Source of the DNA: Boseongicola sp. H5
GTDB lineage: Bacteria; Pseudomonadota; Alphaproteobacteria; Rhodobacterales; Rhodobacteraceae
Assembly: GCA_020622165.1 (NCBI GenBank)
Contig: JACNMN010000007.1
Location: forward strand, 62,001 to 126,000
Direction: 5' to 3'
Length of the DNA: 64,000 nt
The translations under genes were made by a program, and so were the position numbers. Below are positions 43,304 to 50,980 of this stretch, in pieces. The first letter of the stretch is position 1. Each line of letters starts with the position of its first letter. The notes beneath the pieces were generated by a model. The model was not told the DNA's origin and ran no database searches. It saw nothing but the letters and a program-made list of their open reading frames with translations.

Positions 43304-44629
43304 ATGAAAAGATTTGTCATGGCGGCCATAGGCGGAACGGCGGCGGGCGTTCTGCTGACCACGCAGATCGCCGGCCCGCTGATCGCCCAGGAAAATGACC
43401 GCAACGCCTCGGTTTACGAACAGCTCGACCTGTTCGGCGATATCTTCGAACGGATCCGCGCCAATTACGTGGAAGAGGTGGACGAGGCCGATCTGATCGA
43501 GGCGGCGATCAACGGCATGCTGACCTCCCTCGATCCGCATTCCAGCTATCTGCCGCCGCGCGATTACGACACGATGCAGGTGCAGACACGCGGCGAGTTC
43601 GGCGGGCTGGGCATCGAAGTGACCCAGGAAGAGGGGTTCATCCGCGTCATCACGCCGATGGACGACACCCCGGCGATGGCCGCCGGTGTCGAAGCGGGCG
43701 ATTTCATCACCCATGTGGATGGCGAGGCGCTTCTGGGTCTGACGCTGGAGGAATCGGTCGATCTTATGCGCGGGCCCGTCGGCTCGGAGATCGTGATCAC
43801 CGTGGTCCGCGAGGAGGTGGACGAGCCCTTCGACATCACCATCGTGCGCGACCGGATCCGCCTGACCGCCGTGCGCGCGCGGCTGGAAGGCAACACCGCG
43901 ATCCTCAGGGTATCCACCTTCAACGACCAGACCTATCCGAACCTGCGCGAAGGTCTGGACGAACTGATCGCCGAGGTCGGCGGGCTGGAAAATCTCGATG
44001 GTGTGGTTCTGGATCTGCGCAACAACCCCGGCGGGCTGCTGAGCCAGGCGATCCGCGTTTCCGACGCGTTTCTGGAGCGCGGCGAGATCGTATCGACCCG
44101 CGGCCGGGACGAGGCCGATGGCGAACGCTACAATGCCACGCCCGGCGATCTGATCGACGGGCGCCCGGTGGTGGTGCTGATCAATGGCGGCTCTGCCTCC
44201 GCCTCGGAGATCGTGGCCGGCGCGCTGCAGGATCATCGCCGCGCGGTGGTGGTGGGCACCAACAGCTTCGGCAAGGGGTCGGTCCAGACGGTGATGCCGT
44301 TGCAGGGCGAAGGCGCCATGCGCCTGACCACGTCGCTTTACTACACGCCCTCGGGCCGGTCGATCCAGGCGCTTGGCGTGGCACCGGACATTCTGGTGGA
44401 GCAGCGCGAAAGCGTCGAGTCGGACGAGGAGGACCGCCCGCAGCGGACCGAAGCCTCGCTTCGCGGGTCGCTTCAGAACTCGACCCTGACCGAGGATGAG
44501 CGCCGCCAGCTGGAAGAGGAGCAGGCGGTTGCCGAAGCCACGGCAGAGCTGAGGAACGAGGATTACCAGCTGGCCTATGCCATCGACATCCTGACCGGGC
44601 TGAACGCGCTTGCGCCGGGCGCACAGTAG
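43304..44629 (+). CDS. ctpA: S41-family carboxyl-terminal processing protease
   Basis: A 441-residue periplasmic serine protease. A signal peptide or anchor (MKRFVMAAIGGTAAGVLLTTQIAGPLIAQ) is followed by a leader region with LDPHSSYLPPRDYDTM, a PDZ domain (FGGLGIEVTQEEGFIRVITP ... HVDGEALLGLTLEESVDLM), and the S41 core. VLDLRNNPGGLLSQAI, NGGSASASEIVAGAL (catalytic Ser near residue 300) and FGKGSVQ (catalytic Lys near 325) are all visible. It trims or degrades envelope proteins, often peptidoglycan hydrolases. It lies in the EnvC-CtpA order typical of alphaproteobacteria. AAGG precedes the ATG. Confidence 0.96.
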   Translation: MKRFVMAAIGGTAAGVLLTTQIAGPLIAQENDRNASVYEQLDLFGDIFERIRANYVEEVDEADLIEAAINGMLTSLDPHSSYLPPRDYDTMQVQTRGEFGGLGIEVTQEEGFIRVITPMDDTPAMAAGVEAGDFITHVDGEALLGLTLEESVDLMRGPVGSEIVITVVREEVDEPFDITIVRDRIRLTAVRARLEGNTAILRVSTFNDQTYPNLREGLDELIAEVGGLENLDGVVLDLRNNPGGLLSQAIRVSDAFLERGEIVSTRGRDEADGERYNATPGDLIDGRPVVVLINGGSASASEIVAGALQDHRRAVVVGTNSFGKGSVQTVMPLQGEGAMRLTTSLYYTPSGRSIQALGVAPDILVEQRESVESDEEDRPQRTEASLRGSLQNSTLTEDERRQLEEEQAVAEATAELRNEDYQLAYAIDILTGLNALAPGAQ

Positions 44630-44635
44630 GGGGTG

Positions 44636-45115
44636 ATGAGCCCCGCCGAGATCGAGAGCCTGCCTTACCGGCCCTGCGTCGGCGTTGTGTTGATCAACGC
44701 CGACGGTCTGGTCTTCGCGGGCCAGCGGGCCGATATGGACACGCCCGCGTGGCAGATGCCGCAGGGCGGCGTGGATGCAGACGAGACGCCGGAGGCCGCG
44801 GCCTTCCGGGAGCTTCTGGAGGAAACGGGGGTCGGCGCGGAACATGTGGCCCTTGCAGCCCAGACCGCCGACTGGCTGACCTACGATCTGCCGCCGGAGA
44901 TCGTGCCGGGGCGGTGGGGCGGCAGATATCGCGGACAGAAACAGATGTGGTTTCTCATGCGGCTGGAGGCGGACGACGCGGTGATCGATCTGCGCCACAA
45001 GGATGTGGAATTCTCGGACTGGCGCTGGATGCCCGCGGCGACGCTGCTTGATCTGATCGTGCCGTTCAAACGCGGGATGTACGAACAGGTCTTCAGGGAG
45101 TTCGGATTGTGCTGA
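44636..45115 (+). CDS. rppH: RNA pyrophosphohydrolase
   Basis: A 159-residue Nudix hydrolase that removes pyrophosphate from the 5' end of triphosphorylated mRNA, starting RNA decay. The Nudix box spans residues 44-66 (GGVDADETPEAAA then FRELLEETGV). LPYRPCVGVVLINADG, WLTYDLPPEI and RYRGQKQMWFLMRL are characteristic of RppH/IalA. ATG 44636 follows a GGGGG ribosome site; a GTG codon just before is in frame. The downstream unknown gene overlaps the stop by 7 bases. Confidence 0.95.
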   Translation: MSPAEIESLPYRPCVGVVLINADGLVFAGQRADMDTPAWQMPQGGVDADETPEAAAFRELLEETGVGAEHVALAAQTADWLTYDLPPEIVPGRWGGRYRGQKQMWFLMRLEADDAVIDLRHKDVEFSDWRWMPAATLLDLIVPFKRGMYEQVFREFGLC

Positions 45116-45606
45116 AACGGCTATGCGTGACCGCCTGTCTCGGCCTTGCCGCCACGCCCGCGCTTGCGCTGAGCTGTCTGGCGCCCAGCGTGACCGACAG
45201 TTTCAACGCCGCCAACGAGCGGGAGGAGACCTTCGTGATGGCGGTGGGCGAGATGACCCGGACGGGGCCCGACACCGCGCGCCCGGATGCGGTGCAGACG
45301 GGGGCCGAAAACCTGCCCGCGCCCTACAGCTTTCCGGCCCGGTTTTCCGGCCTCTCGGCCATGGCGGACGGGTTTGTGAACCCGCTTGAGGTGGATGTGA
45401 CGGTGGAAGTGTCCTGCGTCTCGGCATGGTGCGGAACGCCGCCGCTTGACAGCTATGCGCTGTTTTTCCTGCGCGAGGACGACGAGGCCGGCGTGATTTT
45501 CGAGACGGATCCCTGCGCGCGCTATTCCTACATGACCCCCACCGAACAGGATCTGACGGAGGTCATGGGCTGCGCGCTGGGCGATGCCTGCGGCGGCGCC
45601 AACTGA
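45109..45606 (+). CDS. exported cysteine-rich protein of unknown function
   Basis: A 165-residue protein with a GTG start and GGGAG 8 bases upstream. The leader MLKRLCVTACLGLAATPALA resembles a signal peptide. Six further cysteines (LSCLAP, EVSCVSAWCG, TDPCARY, MGCALGDACGG) suggest disulfide bonds in the periplasm. No recognised domain. It overlaps rppH and is the last gene of the rsfS-to-rppH run. Confidence 0.75.
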   Translation: MLKRLCVTACLGLAATPALALSCLAPSVTDSFNAANEREETFVMAVGEMTRTGPDTARPDAVQTGAENLPAPYSFPARFSGLSAMADGFVNPLEVDVTVEVSCVSAWCGTPPLDSYALFFLREDDEAGVIFETDPCARYSYMTPTEQDLTEVMGCALGDACGGAN

Positions 45607-45658
45607 GCGGCAAACGGGTTTTTGGGGCGAAAAGGCCGTCAAAGCCCGTATTTGCCGC
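45607..45658. repeat. inverted repeat across a convergent junction
   Basis: GCGGCAAACGGG (45607-45618) is complementary to CCCG-TA-TTTGCCGC (45645-45658) with a two-base bulge. It starts right after the plus-strand stop, and its right arm lies in the end of the convergent pip gene. A T5 stretch lies in the loop, not after the stem, so it is only a weak bidirectional terminator candidate. Confidence 0.45.
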
Positions 45659-46628
45659 GATGCTGGCCCACGGCCTTCATCACCCGCACGAGTTCATGGC
45701 TGATCCCGGGCTCCGACAGGGCGTGGCCCGCGGATTTGATCATCTGCAACCGCCCGTTATGCCAGCCCTGCGCCAGCAGGTTGGCCGACATCGGCGGGCA
45801 GATCATGTCATAGCGCCCCTGCACGATGGTGCCGGGAATATGGGCGATCCGGTAGAGGTCGCGCAGGATCTGGCCGTCCTCCTCCAGAAAGCCGCGATTC
45901 ATGAAATAGTGGTTTTCGAGCCGGGCGAAGGCGCGGGCGTAATCGGCCGGGCTTTCGCCCCCCGCCCCGTCGCTGTCCATCGAGGCGAGCGCGTTTTCCC
46001 ATGACGCCCAGGCCCGCGCGAACCGTGTCTCCAGCATCAGATCGCCGGAAAACAGCCGCCGGTTATAGGCCGCGATCAGGTCGTCGCGTTCCGCTTCGGG
46101 CACGAGGGAGGTGAATTTTGCCCATTGATCGGGCCAGAATTGCCCCGCACCGCCGCCATAGAACCACTTGAGTTCCCGCTCGGTCGACAGGAACACCCCC
46201 CTGAGCGCCAGATAGGCCACGGAGTGAGGGTGGGTTTCGGCATAGATCAATGCCAGCGTCGCGCCCCAGGAGCCGCCGAAGACGGCCCAGCGGTCGATGC
46301 CGAGCGTGTTCTGGATCCGCTCGATATCGTCGACCAGATCCCAGGTCGTGTTGGCCTTGATCGCCGCATGGGGCCGCGACCGGCCACAGCCGCGCTGGTC
46401 GAACAGGATGATCCGCCAGTCCTCGGGGTCGAAATAGCGCCGCATGGCCGGGCTGCACCCGCCGCCGGGCCCGCCATGGAGCACGATCACTGGCGCGCCA
46501 TCGGGGTTGCCGCATTGCTCGACATAGACGTGATGCCCGTCGCCCACATCCAGCATGCGCTGATCGTACGGGTCGATCGGCGGAAACAGATGCGCGGCTG
46601 CGCGCTTTTGGCCAGAGAACTTGTCCAT
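45639..46628 (-). CDS. pip: proline iminopeptidase
   Basis: An S33 alpha/beta-hydrolase of 329 residues that removes N-terminal proline. Family motifs: VIVLHGGPGGGCSPAMRRYFDP (oxyanion loop), ILFDQRGCGRSRPHA, and the nucleophile elbow FGGSWGATLAL (Ser120). WFYGGGAGQFWPDQW, GRYDMICPP and SAGHALSEPGI (His) follow. Cytoplasmic, no leader. The start MDKFSGQKRA has AGGA upstream; a possible sigma70 -10 (TATATA) lies so close that the leader would be only a few bases. It diverges from ubiG. Confidence 0.94.
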   Translation of the reverse strand: MDKFSGQKRAAAHLFPPIDPYDQRMLDVGDGHHVYVEQCGNPDGAPVIVLHGGPGGGCSPAMRRYFDPEDWRIILFDQRGCGRSRPHAAIKANTTWDLVDDIERIQNTLGIDRWAVFGGSWGATLALIYAETHPHSVAYLALRGVFLSTERELKWFYGGGAGQFWPDQWAKFTSLVPEAERDDLIAAYNRRLFSGDLMLETRFARAWASWENALASMDSDGAGGESPADYARAFARLENHYFMNRGFLEEDGQILRDLYRIAHIPGTIVQGRYDMICPPMSANLLAQGWHNGRLQMIKSAGHALSEPGISHELVRVMKAVGQHRGKYGL

Positions 46629-46641
46629 ACCGGTCCTATAT

Positions 46642-46660
46642 AGACCCATATGACGGGTCT
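46642..46660. promoter_or_regulatory. dyad AGACCC-N7-GGGTCT between pip and ubiG
   Basis: A perfect 6-bp inverted repeat with a 7-base spacer lies in the 72-base divergent region. It overlaps the spacer of a possible pip promoter (ATGTCA-N17-TATATA on the minus strand). Candidate operator; could be chance. Confidence 0.35.
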
Positions 46661-46700
46661 GACATGACCAAAAGAGTGACAAGATTGGAAAGGGATGTCC

Positions 46701-47447
46701 ATGAACACCGCGACACAAACGGTCGATGCCGGCGAGATTGCCAAATTCGAGGCGATGGCCGCGGAATGGTGGGACCCCCATGGCAAATTCAAACCGCTGC
46801 ACATGCTGAACCCCACGCGGCTGGACTACATCACCGCCCAGATCGCCGCCGAGTTCGGGCGGGACCTGAAAGACGCCTCCCCGTTCGCGGGATTGCGGCT
46901 GCTCGATATCGGCTGCGGCGGCGGGCTCCTGTCGGAACCCATGGCGCGGCTGGGCGCCGATGTGGTGGGCGCGGATGCGGCCGAGCGGAACATCCCCGTG
47001 GCCCGGGTTCATGCGGAGCAATCGGGGCTGGAGATCGATTACCGCTTCACCACCGCCGAAGCGCTGGCCGAGGCGGGCGAACAGTTCGACGTGGTCCTGA
47101 ACATGGAGGTGGTCGAACATGTGGCCGACCCGCAAGGCTACCTGACCGCGTGCCAGCAGCTTCTGAAACCCGGCGGTCTGATGATCTGCTCGACGATCAA
47201 CCGGAACCCGAAAAGCTTCGCGATGGCGATTGTCGGTGCGGAATACGTGATGCGCTGGCTGCCCAAGGGCACCCATGAATGGCAGAAATTCATCACGCCA
47301 GACGAGCTTTTCGCCCTGATTGCCAATGCGGGCCTGACGCCCGTGGACCGCAAGGGCTTCGTCTTCAACCCGATCACCTGGACCTGGAGCCTCTCCGACC
47401 GCGACCTGAGCGTGAACTATGTGACGGCCAGTACGAAACCGGCCTAG
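46701..47447 (+). CDS. ubiG: ubiquinone biosynthesis O-methyltransferase
   Basis: Carries out both O-methylations in ubiquinone synthesis. The 248-residue class I SAM enzyme has [30 protein letters not shown], the SAM loop [36 protein letters not shown], and [20 protein letters not shown] and [13 protein letters not shown], all diagnostic of UbiG. ATG 46701 lies 6 bases after AAGGG; an ATG two codons earlier is adjacent to that site and less likely. It is divergent from pip. Confidence 0.96.
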   Translation: MNTATQTVDAGEIAKFEAMAAEWWDPHGKFKPLHMLNPTRLDYITAQIAAEFGRDLKDASPFAGLRLLDIGCGGGLLSEPMARLGADVVGADAAERNIPVARVHAEQSGLEIDYRFTTAEALAEAGEQFDVVLNMEVVEHVADPQGYLTACQQLLKPGGLMICSTINRNPKSFAMAIVGAEYVMRWLPKGTHEWQKFITPDELFALIANAGLTPVDRKGFVFNPITWTWSLSDRDLSVNYVTASTKPA

Positions 47448-47521
47448 GGGCGGGGTTGCGGGAGGGGGCGGACCTTAGCCAACATCGATGTTATCATGTC
47501 GAAGGTGGAGGATTGGCGGTC

Positions 47522-47875
47522 ATGACAGTTAAGCGTATCGTATCAAACATAGCCGTTACTTCTGTCGACGATGTTCGAGCCTTCTACTCTGAATTGTTCG
47601 ATCTGGACGTTGTGATGGATCATGGATGGATCGCAACTCTTGCCTCGGGTGAAACGGCACCAACTCAGATTAGCATTGCAATCGAAGGCGGGTCAGGGAC
47701 TGCCGTACCCGATCTATCAATCGAGGTGGATGATGTTGATGCTCTCTACCAGCGTGCCAAACGGCTGGGACACAAAATCGAGTATGAGTTGACGAACGAA
47801 CCTTGGGGAGTGCGCCGTTTTTACATGCTTGACCCCACTGGAAAGTTGCTAAGCATCCTCGCCCATCCCGCGTAA
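47522..47875 (+). CDS. VOC-family glyoxalase-like protein
   Basis: A 117-residue single-domain VOC protein: VKRIVSNIAVTSVDDVRAFYSELFDLDVV, then LSIEVDDVDALYQRAKRLGHKIEYELTNEPWGVRRFYMLDPTGKLLSIL. Bleomycin-resistance, glyoxalase and related proteins share this fold; no specific activity can be given. GGAGGATT precedes the ATG. Codon use is noticeably less GC-biased than in neighbouring genes (for example TCA, ATA, GTT and ACT codons), and the flanks are non-coding, suggesting acquisition as an accessory gene. Confidence 0.8.
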   Translation: MTVKRIVSNIAVTSVDDVRAFYSELFDLDVVMDHGWIATLASGETAPTQISIAIEGGSGTAVPDLSIEVDDVDALYQRAKRLGHKIEYELTNEPWGVRRFYMLDPTGKLLSILAHPA

Positions 47876-48374
47876 ACGCTGACACATTGGGCTCTGAGCA
47901 GACCTCGCACGGGCTGCGGCATCCGAGGCGCGGCCGACATGGGATCCTGATCGGCATTCAAGGCCCCTTTCTGCCGCGCTGTGCCTGACTGAACGCCGCA
48001 TTCCCGCGTCACGAAACCTGCCGTTTGGGCACAATGCTGCAGTTTAACGCTCAGATGAATGCCTGCGTGGCAAAACTGCCCCCATGCTGCCAGAAGCTGC
48101 CGCTCCCCGTTTCATGGCAGATCCCGGACGTATCCGCATGTGAGCACAGCTTCGAACTCCCGACAGGGTCGGCCTCTGCGACTGCCGCAATTTCCAGAAG
48201 CTCCCCCAAAGACCGTATCGGCACATTTGCGCTGGAAACGCCTTGGCCAGAAGACGGCGTGAACATGATCCGCTAGACTTGCGGCGGGCAGTCTGTTCAT
48301 CGACCCCCGAGCGGCCACGCGCCAAAGCCGCGCGAGCCAGACCACGTTCAAGCGATTTCATTGGGATTGATATC
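47876..48374. other. non-coding stretch without recognisable gene
   Basis: About 500 bases between the VOC and CPBP genes. Only short overlapping frames on both strands are present, none with a ribosome-binding site, leader or recognisable motif. No terminal inverted repeats, transposase remnant or tRNA is visible. It may be decayed coding DNA or an old insertion scar. Confidence 0.6.
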
Positions 48375-49235
48375 TTGAAAAACATACGTGTATGGGCCGC
48401 TGAACGTCCCTTCGCCGCTGCTGGTCTGCTGCTGCTCGTCGCCGCGGTTTACTTCGTTGCCCCTGTGCTGTTCCTCGATGCCTCGCAACTCTTCGGGCAC
48501 GGGCGACAGGAGCAGGGCGCGTCTGAGTTCGCGGACGGTCTGTGGGCCGAAATCGGATTGGCCGGGGTGCTTGTGCTTGCCGTCTTGCTTCTCGGCTGGA
48601 CCCGGGAAACAGGGCTCACAATCATGCCGCGCTGGCGTGCGAGCCTCTTTGCCGTCCCCTATATCGCGTTGGTTCTGCTCATGGTCCTTGTGACCTATGG
48701 AACCGTTTTGGTGCAGGACGAGGCGTTCGCCCTGACCGCCGCCGATTGGCGGATGGTCGGGGTCGCGAGTTTCGTCGCACTTGTTGTGGGACTGTTCGAG
48801 GAGCTGTTGTTTCGCGGCGTGCTTCTGCATGGTTTGAGATCGAAAATGCCCGCCATTCCCGCAGTGCTGGTGGCCGCATTGATTTTCGGCGCTTTCCACT
48901 TCATGAATTGGGTGGGTGGCCAACCCTTCGACGTGACCGTCATGCAGGTCATCTCCGCCGCCGGCGGAGGGGTGTTCTACGGGGCCCTGGTGCTGTGGAC
49001 AGACTCACTCTGGCCCTCCATCATCATGCACGGGCTTTGGGATGCGGCTGTCACCCTGAATCAGACCATGTTGGGCGCGGGTGAAATCGTGCCTGAACCT
49101 GCCGACGGCGCAGCCGGACTCACCGAAACCGTCTATAATCCCTTGTCTGCTCTGCTCTCGCCGGAGTTGATCTACGGTCTGATATTGCTTGGGTTGTGGG
49201 CGTGGTGGAACCATCGTCGCTCGACGTCCGGATAG
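48375..49235 (+). CDS. CPBP-family intramembrane metalloprotease
   Basis: A 286-residue protein with about 7-8 hydrophobic segments. The Abi/CAAX-protease motifs are intact: FEELLFRGVLLHG (EExxxR), FGAFHFMNW (FxxxH) and IIMHGLWDA (HxxxD-like). Members cleave membrane substrates or process bacteriocins; the target is unknown. The start is uncertain: I chose TTG 48375 (ILKNIRVW) with GGGA 8 bases upstream, since no ATG fits before the first helix. It lies in a gene-poor accessory stretch with the preceding VOC gene. Confidence 0.8.
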   Translation: MKNIRVWAAERPFAAAGLLLLVAAVYFVAPVLFLDASQLFGHGRQEQGASEFADGLWAEIGLAGVLVLAVLLLGWTRETGLTIMPRWRASLFAVPYIALVLLMVLVTYGTVLVQDEAFALTAADWRMVGVASFVALVVGLFEELLFRGVLLHGLRSKMPAIPAVLVAALIFGAFHFMNWVGGQPFDVTVMQVISAAGGGVFYGALVLWTDSLWPSIIMHGLWDAAVTLNQTMLGAGEIVPEPADGAAGLTETVYNPLSALLSPELIYGLILLGLWAWWNHRRSTSG

Positions 49236-49423
49236 TCTGTGAAGCTGCACGGCTGAAGCGAAACAAAAGGATTGCCCTGCACCTGTCTGTGAACATCAAT
49301 TGCCATGCGGGCCATGCGCGATTGCGGCCCCTGGCGGCGATCTGAGCCCTTCGCGGCATCATGGACTATGGCCTCCAAACAGCCATTCCCGAAGGCGGCC
49401 TTGCAGACCCAAGAGCACGCCGA
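49236..49423. other. intergenic region, nothing recognised
   Basis: About 190 bases between the CPBP gene and the convergent marR stop. I see no gene, promoter-quality element or strong hairpin with a T-run. Confidence 0.5.
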
Positions 49424-49876
49424 TCAGCCATCCTCCTCCAGCCGCACCCGCATCTCGCGGATCACCGGCAGGGCCGCGCGGACCCGGTCCGCGCCGATCT
49501 CGGCCACGGTCGCTGTGAGGATCGGGGCAATCGCCTCCAGCGCCGCATCGCGGGCCTTGCGGCCCGAAGGGCTGATCGACACGAACTTGCGCCGCGCGTC
49601 ATCCCAGTCAGGGCGGATATGCACATGCCCTGCCCATTCCAGCTTGCCCAATGTGTTGGTCATCGCGCCCCGGGTGACGTGGAAGATGCGGGCCAGTTGC
49701 GCCGGCGTTTTCTCATCGCCCGTGCGCGCCAGCTGGTTCAGAACGGAAAAATGGCTGAGTTCCATCCCCTTCGGCAACGCCCTGGACAACCGGTTCCGCG
49801 CCAGCTGATCGGCCATGAACATCTCGCTGAACAGCGCGACGGCAAGGGGGTCATCGGTGGAGGTCATGGCGCGCAT
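49424..49876 (-). CDS. MarR-family transcriptional regulator
   Basis: A winged-helix regulator of about 150 residues. GMELSHFSVLNQLARTGDEKTPAQLARIFHVTRGAMTNTLGKLEWAGHVHIRPDWDDARRKFVSISPSGR is the classic MarR DNA-binding domain, with DDARRKFV in the wing. It probably represses itself or neighbours and is released by a small ligand. The start is MRAMTSTDDP or, three codons later, MTSTDDPLAV. A perfect palindrome lies 12 bases upstream and is a natural candidate operator. The glutaredoxin gene lies just upstream on the same strand. Confidence 0.88.
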   Translation of the reverse strand: MRAMTSTDDPLAVALFSEMFMADQLARNRLSRALPKGMELSHFSVLNQLARTGDEKTPAQLARIFHVTRGAMTNTLGKLEWAGHVHIRPDWDDARRKFVSISPSGRKARDAALEAIAPILTATVAEIGADRVRAALPVIREMRVRLEEDG

Positions 49877-49887
49877 AACACAAGACT

Positions 49888-49911
49888 CTGGCCCCTTGAG
49901 CAAGGGGCCAG
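49888..49911 (-). promoter_or_regulatory. perfect 24-base palindrome between grxC and marR
   Basis: CTGGCCCCTTG (49888-49898) and CAAGGGGCCAG (49901-49911) are exact inverted repeats two bases apart. The repeat lies between the grxC stop and the marR start. As RNA it forms a GC hairpin without a clear U-run; as DNA it fits a MarR dimer site. Both a grxC terminator and a marR operator are possible. Confidence 0.6.
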
Positions 49912-49920
49912 CACGTCGCG

Positions 49921-50178
49921 TCAGGCCGCAAGCATCCCGTCAAGCTTGCCCTCGCGGTCCAGCGCGGCCATTTCGTCATAGCCGCCCACATGGGTCTCGC
50001 CGATGAAAATCTGCGGCACCGTATGGCGGCCATTGGCGCGGGCCAGCATCTCCTGGCGTTTCTCGGCATCGCCCGAGACGTTGTATTCCGCAAAGCTGAT
50101 GCCCTTTTCGGTCAGCAGGCGTTTGGCCGCGTGGCAATATCCGCAAAGCGGCGAGGTGTAGATTTCAACTGTCGGCAT
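49921..50178 (-). CDS. grxC: glutaredoxin 3
   Basis: An 85-residue thiol-disulfide reductase using glutathione. The active site CGYC lies at residues 12-15 (CPYC in E. coli, with Gly replacing Pro); HTVPQIFIGETHVGGYDEM carries the cis-Pro and GSH-binding TVP/GG elements. This matches GrxC in length and layout. comF lies upstream on the same strand, an order common in alphaproteobacteria. Confidence 0.95.
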   Translation of the reverse strand: MPTVEIYTSPLCGYCHAAKRLLTEKGISFAEYNVSGDAEKRQEMLARANGRHTVPQIFIGETHVGGYDEMAALDREGKLDGMLAA

Positions 50179-50214
50179 GATCTGGCTTCCCTCTGTCCGG
50201 TGTTGCGTTCCGAT

Positions 50215-50937
50215 TTAGGTGTCCCGGGCCACGCGCGCCAGAGCAATCACGGAGACGTTTGCGGCCCCGGCCAGAAAACACGCCTCGGTCGCGGCGGCGA
50301 AGGTCGCGCCGGTGGTCATCACATCGTCGACCAGCAGAACATCGCGGCCCTCCAGCACCGCCCCGTGGCCCGGCGCGGGGAGGATTGCCCTCTCCAGGGT
50401 TCGGAACCGGCTTTCCCGGCCCAGCCCGTCAAGGCTTTGCGTGGCCCGCGCCCGCACAAGCGCCCGGGGCGCGACCGGCACACCGGCGGCGCGGCCAAGC
50501 GCATGGGCCAGAAGAGCGGACTGGTTGAAGCGCCGCCTGAGCAGACGCCAGCGGTGCAGCGGCACCGGCACCAGAAGCGTGCGCGGGCCCAGAAGCGGCC
50601 CCGCGGCCCGCACCATCCACGGCGCGGCGGCCCGCGCCACCTCAGCCCGGTTGCCGTGTTTCAGACCGAGGATCAGGCGGCGCGCATTTCCGGAATAGGC
50701 GAAGACCGCGCGGCCCTGCGACCAGGGCCGCGCGAACGTCAGGCACTCGTCGCAGCGAATCGGGCGGTCATCGCCACGCCCCGGCAGAGGCACGCCGCAG
50801 ATGTCGCAGGACGCGCCGTGAATGAAGGGCGTTTCAAGCCAGCAGGGGCCGCAAATTGCGTAATCGGTCTCCACCTGTGCGCCGCAACAGAGGCATTCGG
50901 GCGGAAAGACCGCATGCACCGCCGTTTGCAATCTCAT
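50215..50937 (-). CDS. comF: ComF-family double zinc ribbon / phosphoribosyltransferase protein
   Basis: A 240-residue protein. Four Cys pairs near the N-terminus (CLCCGA, ICGPCW, CDICG, CDECL) form a zinc ribbon. The C-terminal PRTase-like domain has LVPVPLHRWRLLRRRFNQSALLA and the PRPP loop VLLVDDVMTTGAT. ComF proteins take part in natural transformation downstream of DNA uptake. It is divergent from the methyltransferase-like gene. Confidence 0.93.
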   Translation of the reverse strand: MRLQTAVHAVFPPECLCCGAQVETDYAICGPCWLETPFIHGASCDICGVPLPGRGDDRPIRCDECLTFARPWSQGRAVFAYSGNARRLILGLKHGNRAEVARAAAPWMVRAAGPLLGPRTLLVPVPLHRWRLLRRRFNQSALLAHALGRAAGVPVAPRALVRARATQSLDGLGRESRFRTLERAILPAPGHGAVLEGRDVLLVDDVMTTGATFAAATEACFLAGAANVSVIALARVARDT

Positions 50938-50980
50938 GTCATGCCCCTAAGTTGCAGCGGGTCAGCGAACGGAACCCTTG

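Noticed and set aside
47876-48374. Small proteins or a transposase remnant in the 500-base gap
   Set aside because: Frames on both strands overlap each other and lack ribosome sites, motifs or terminal repeats.
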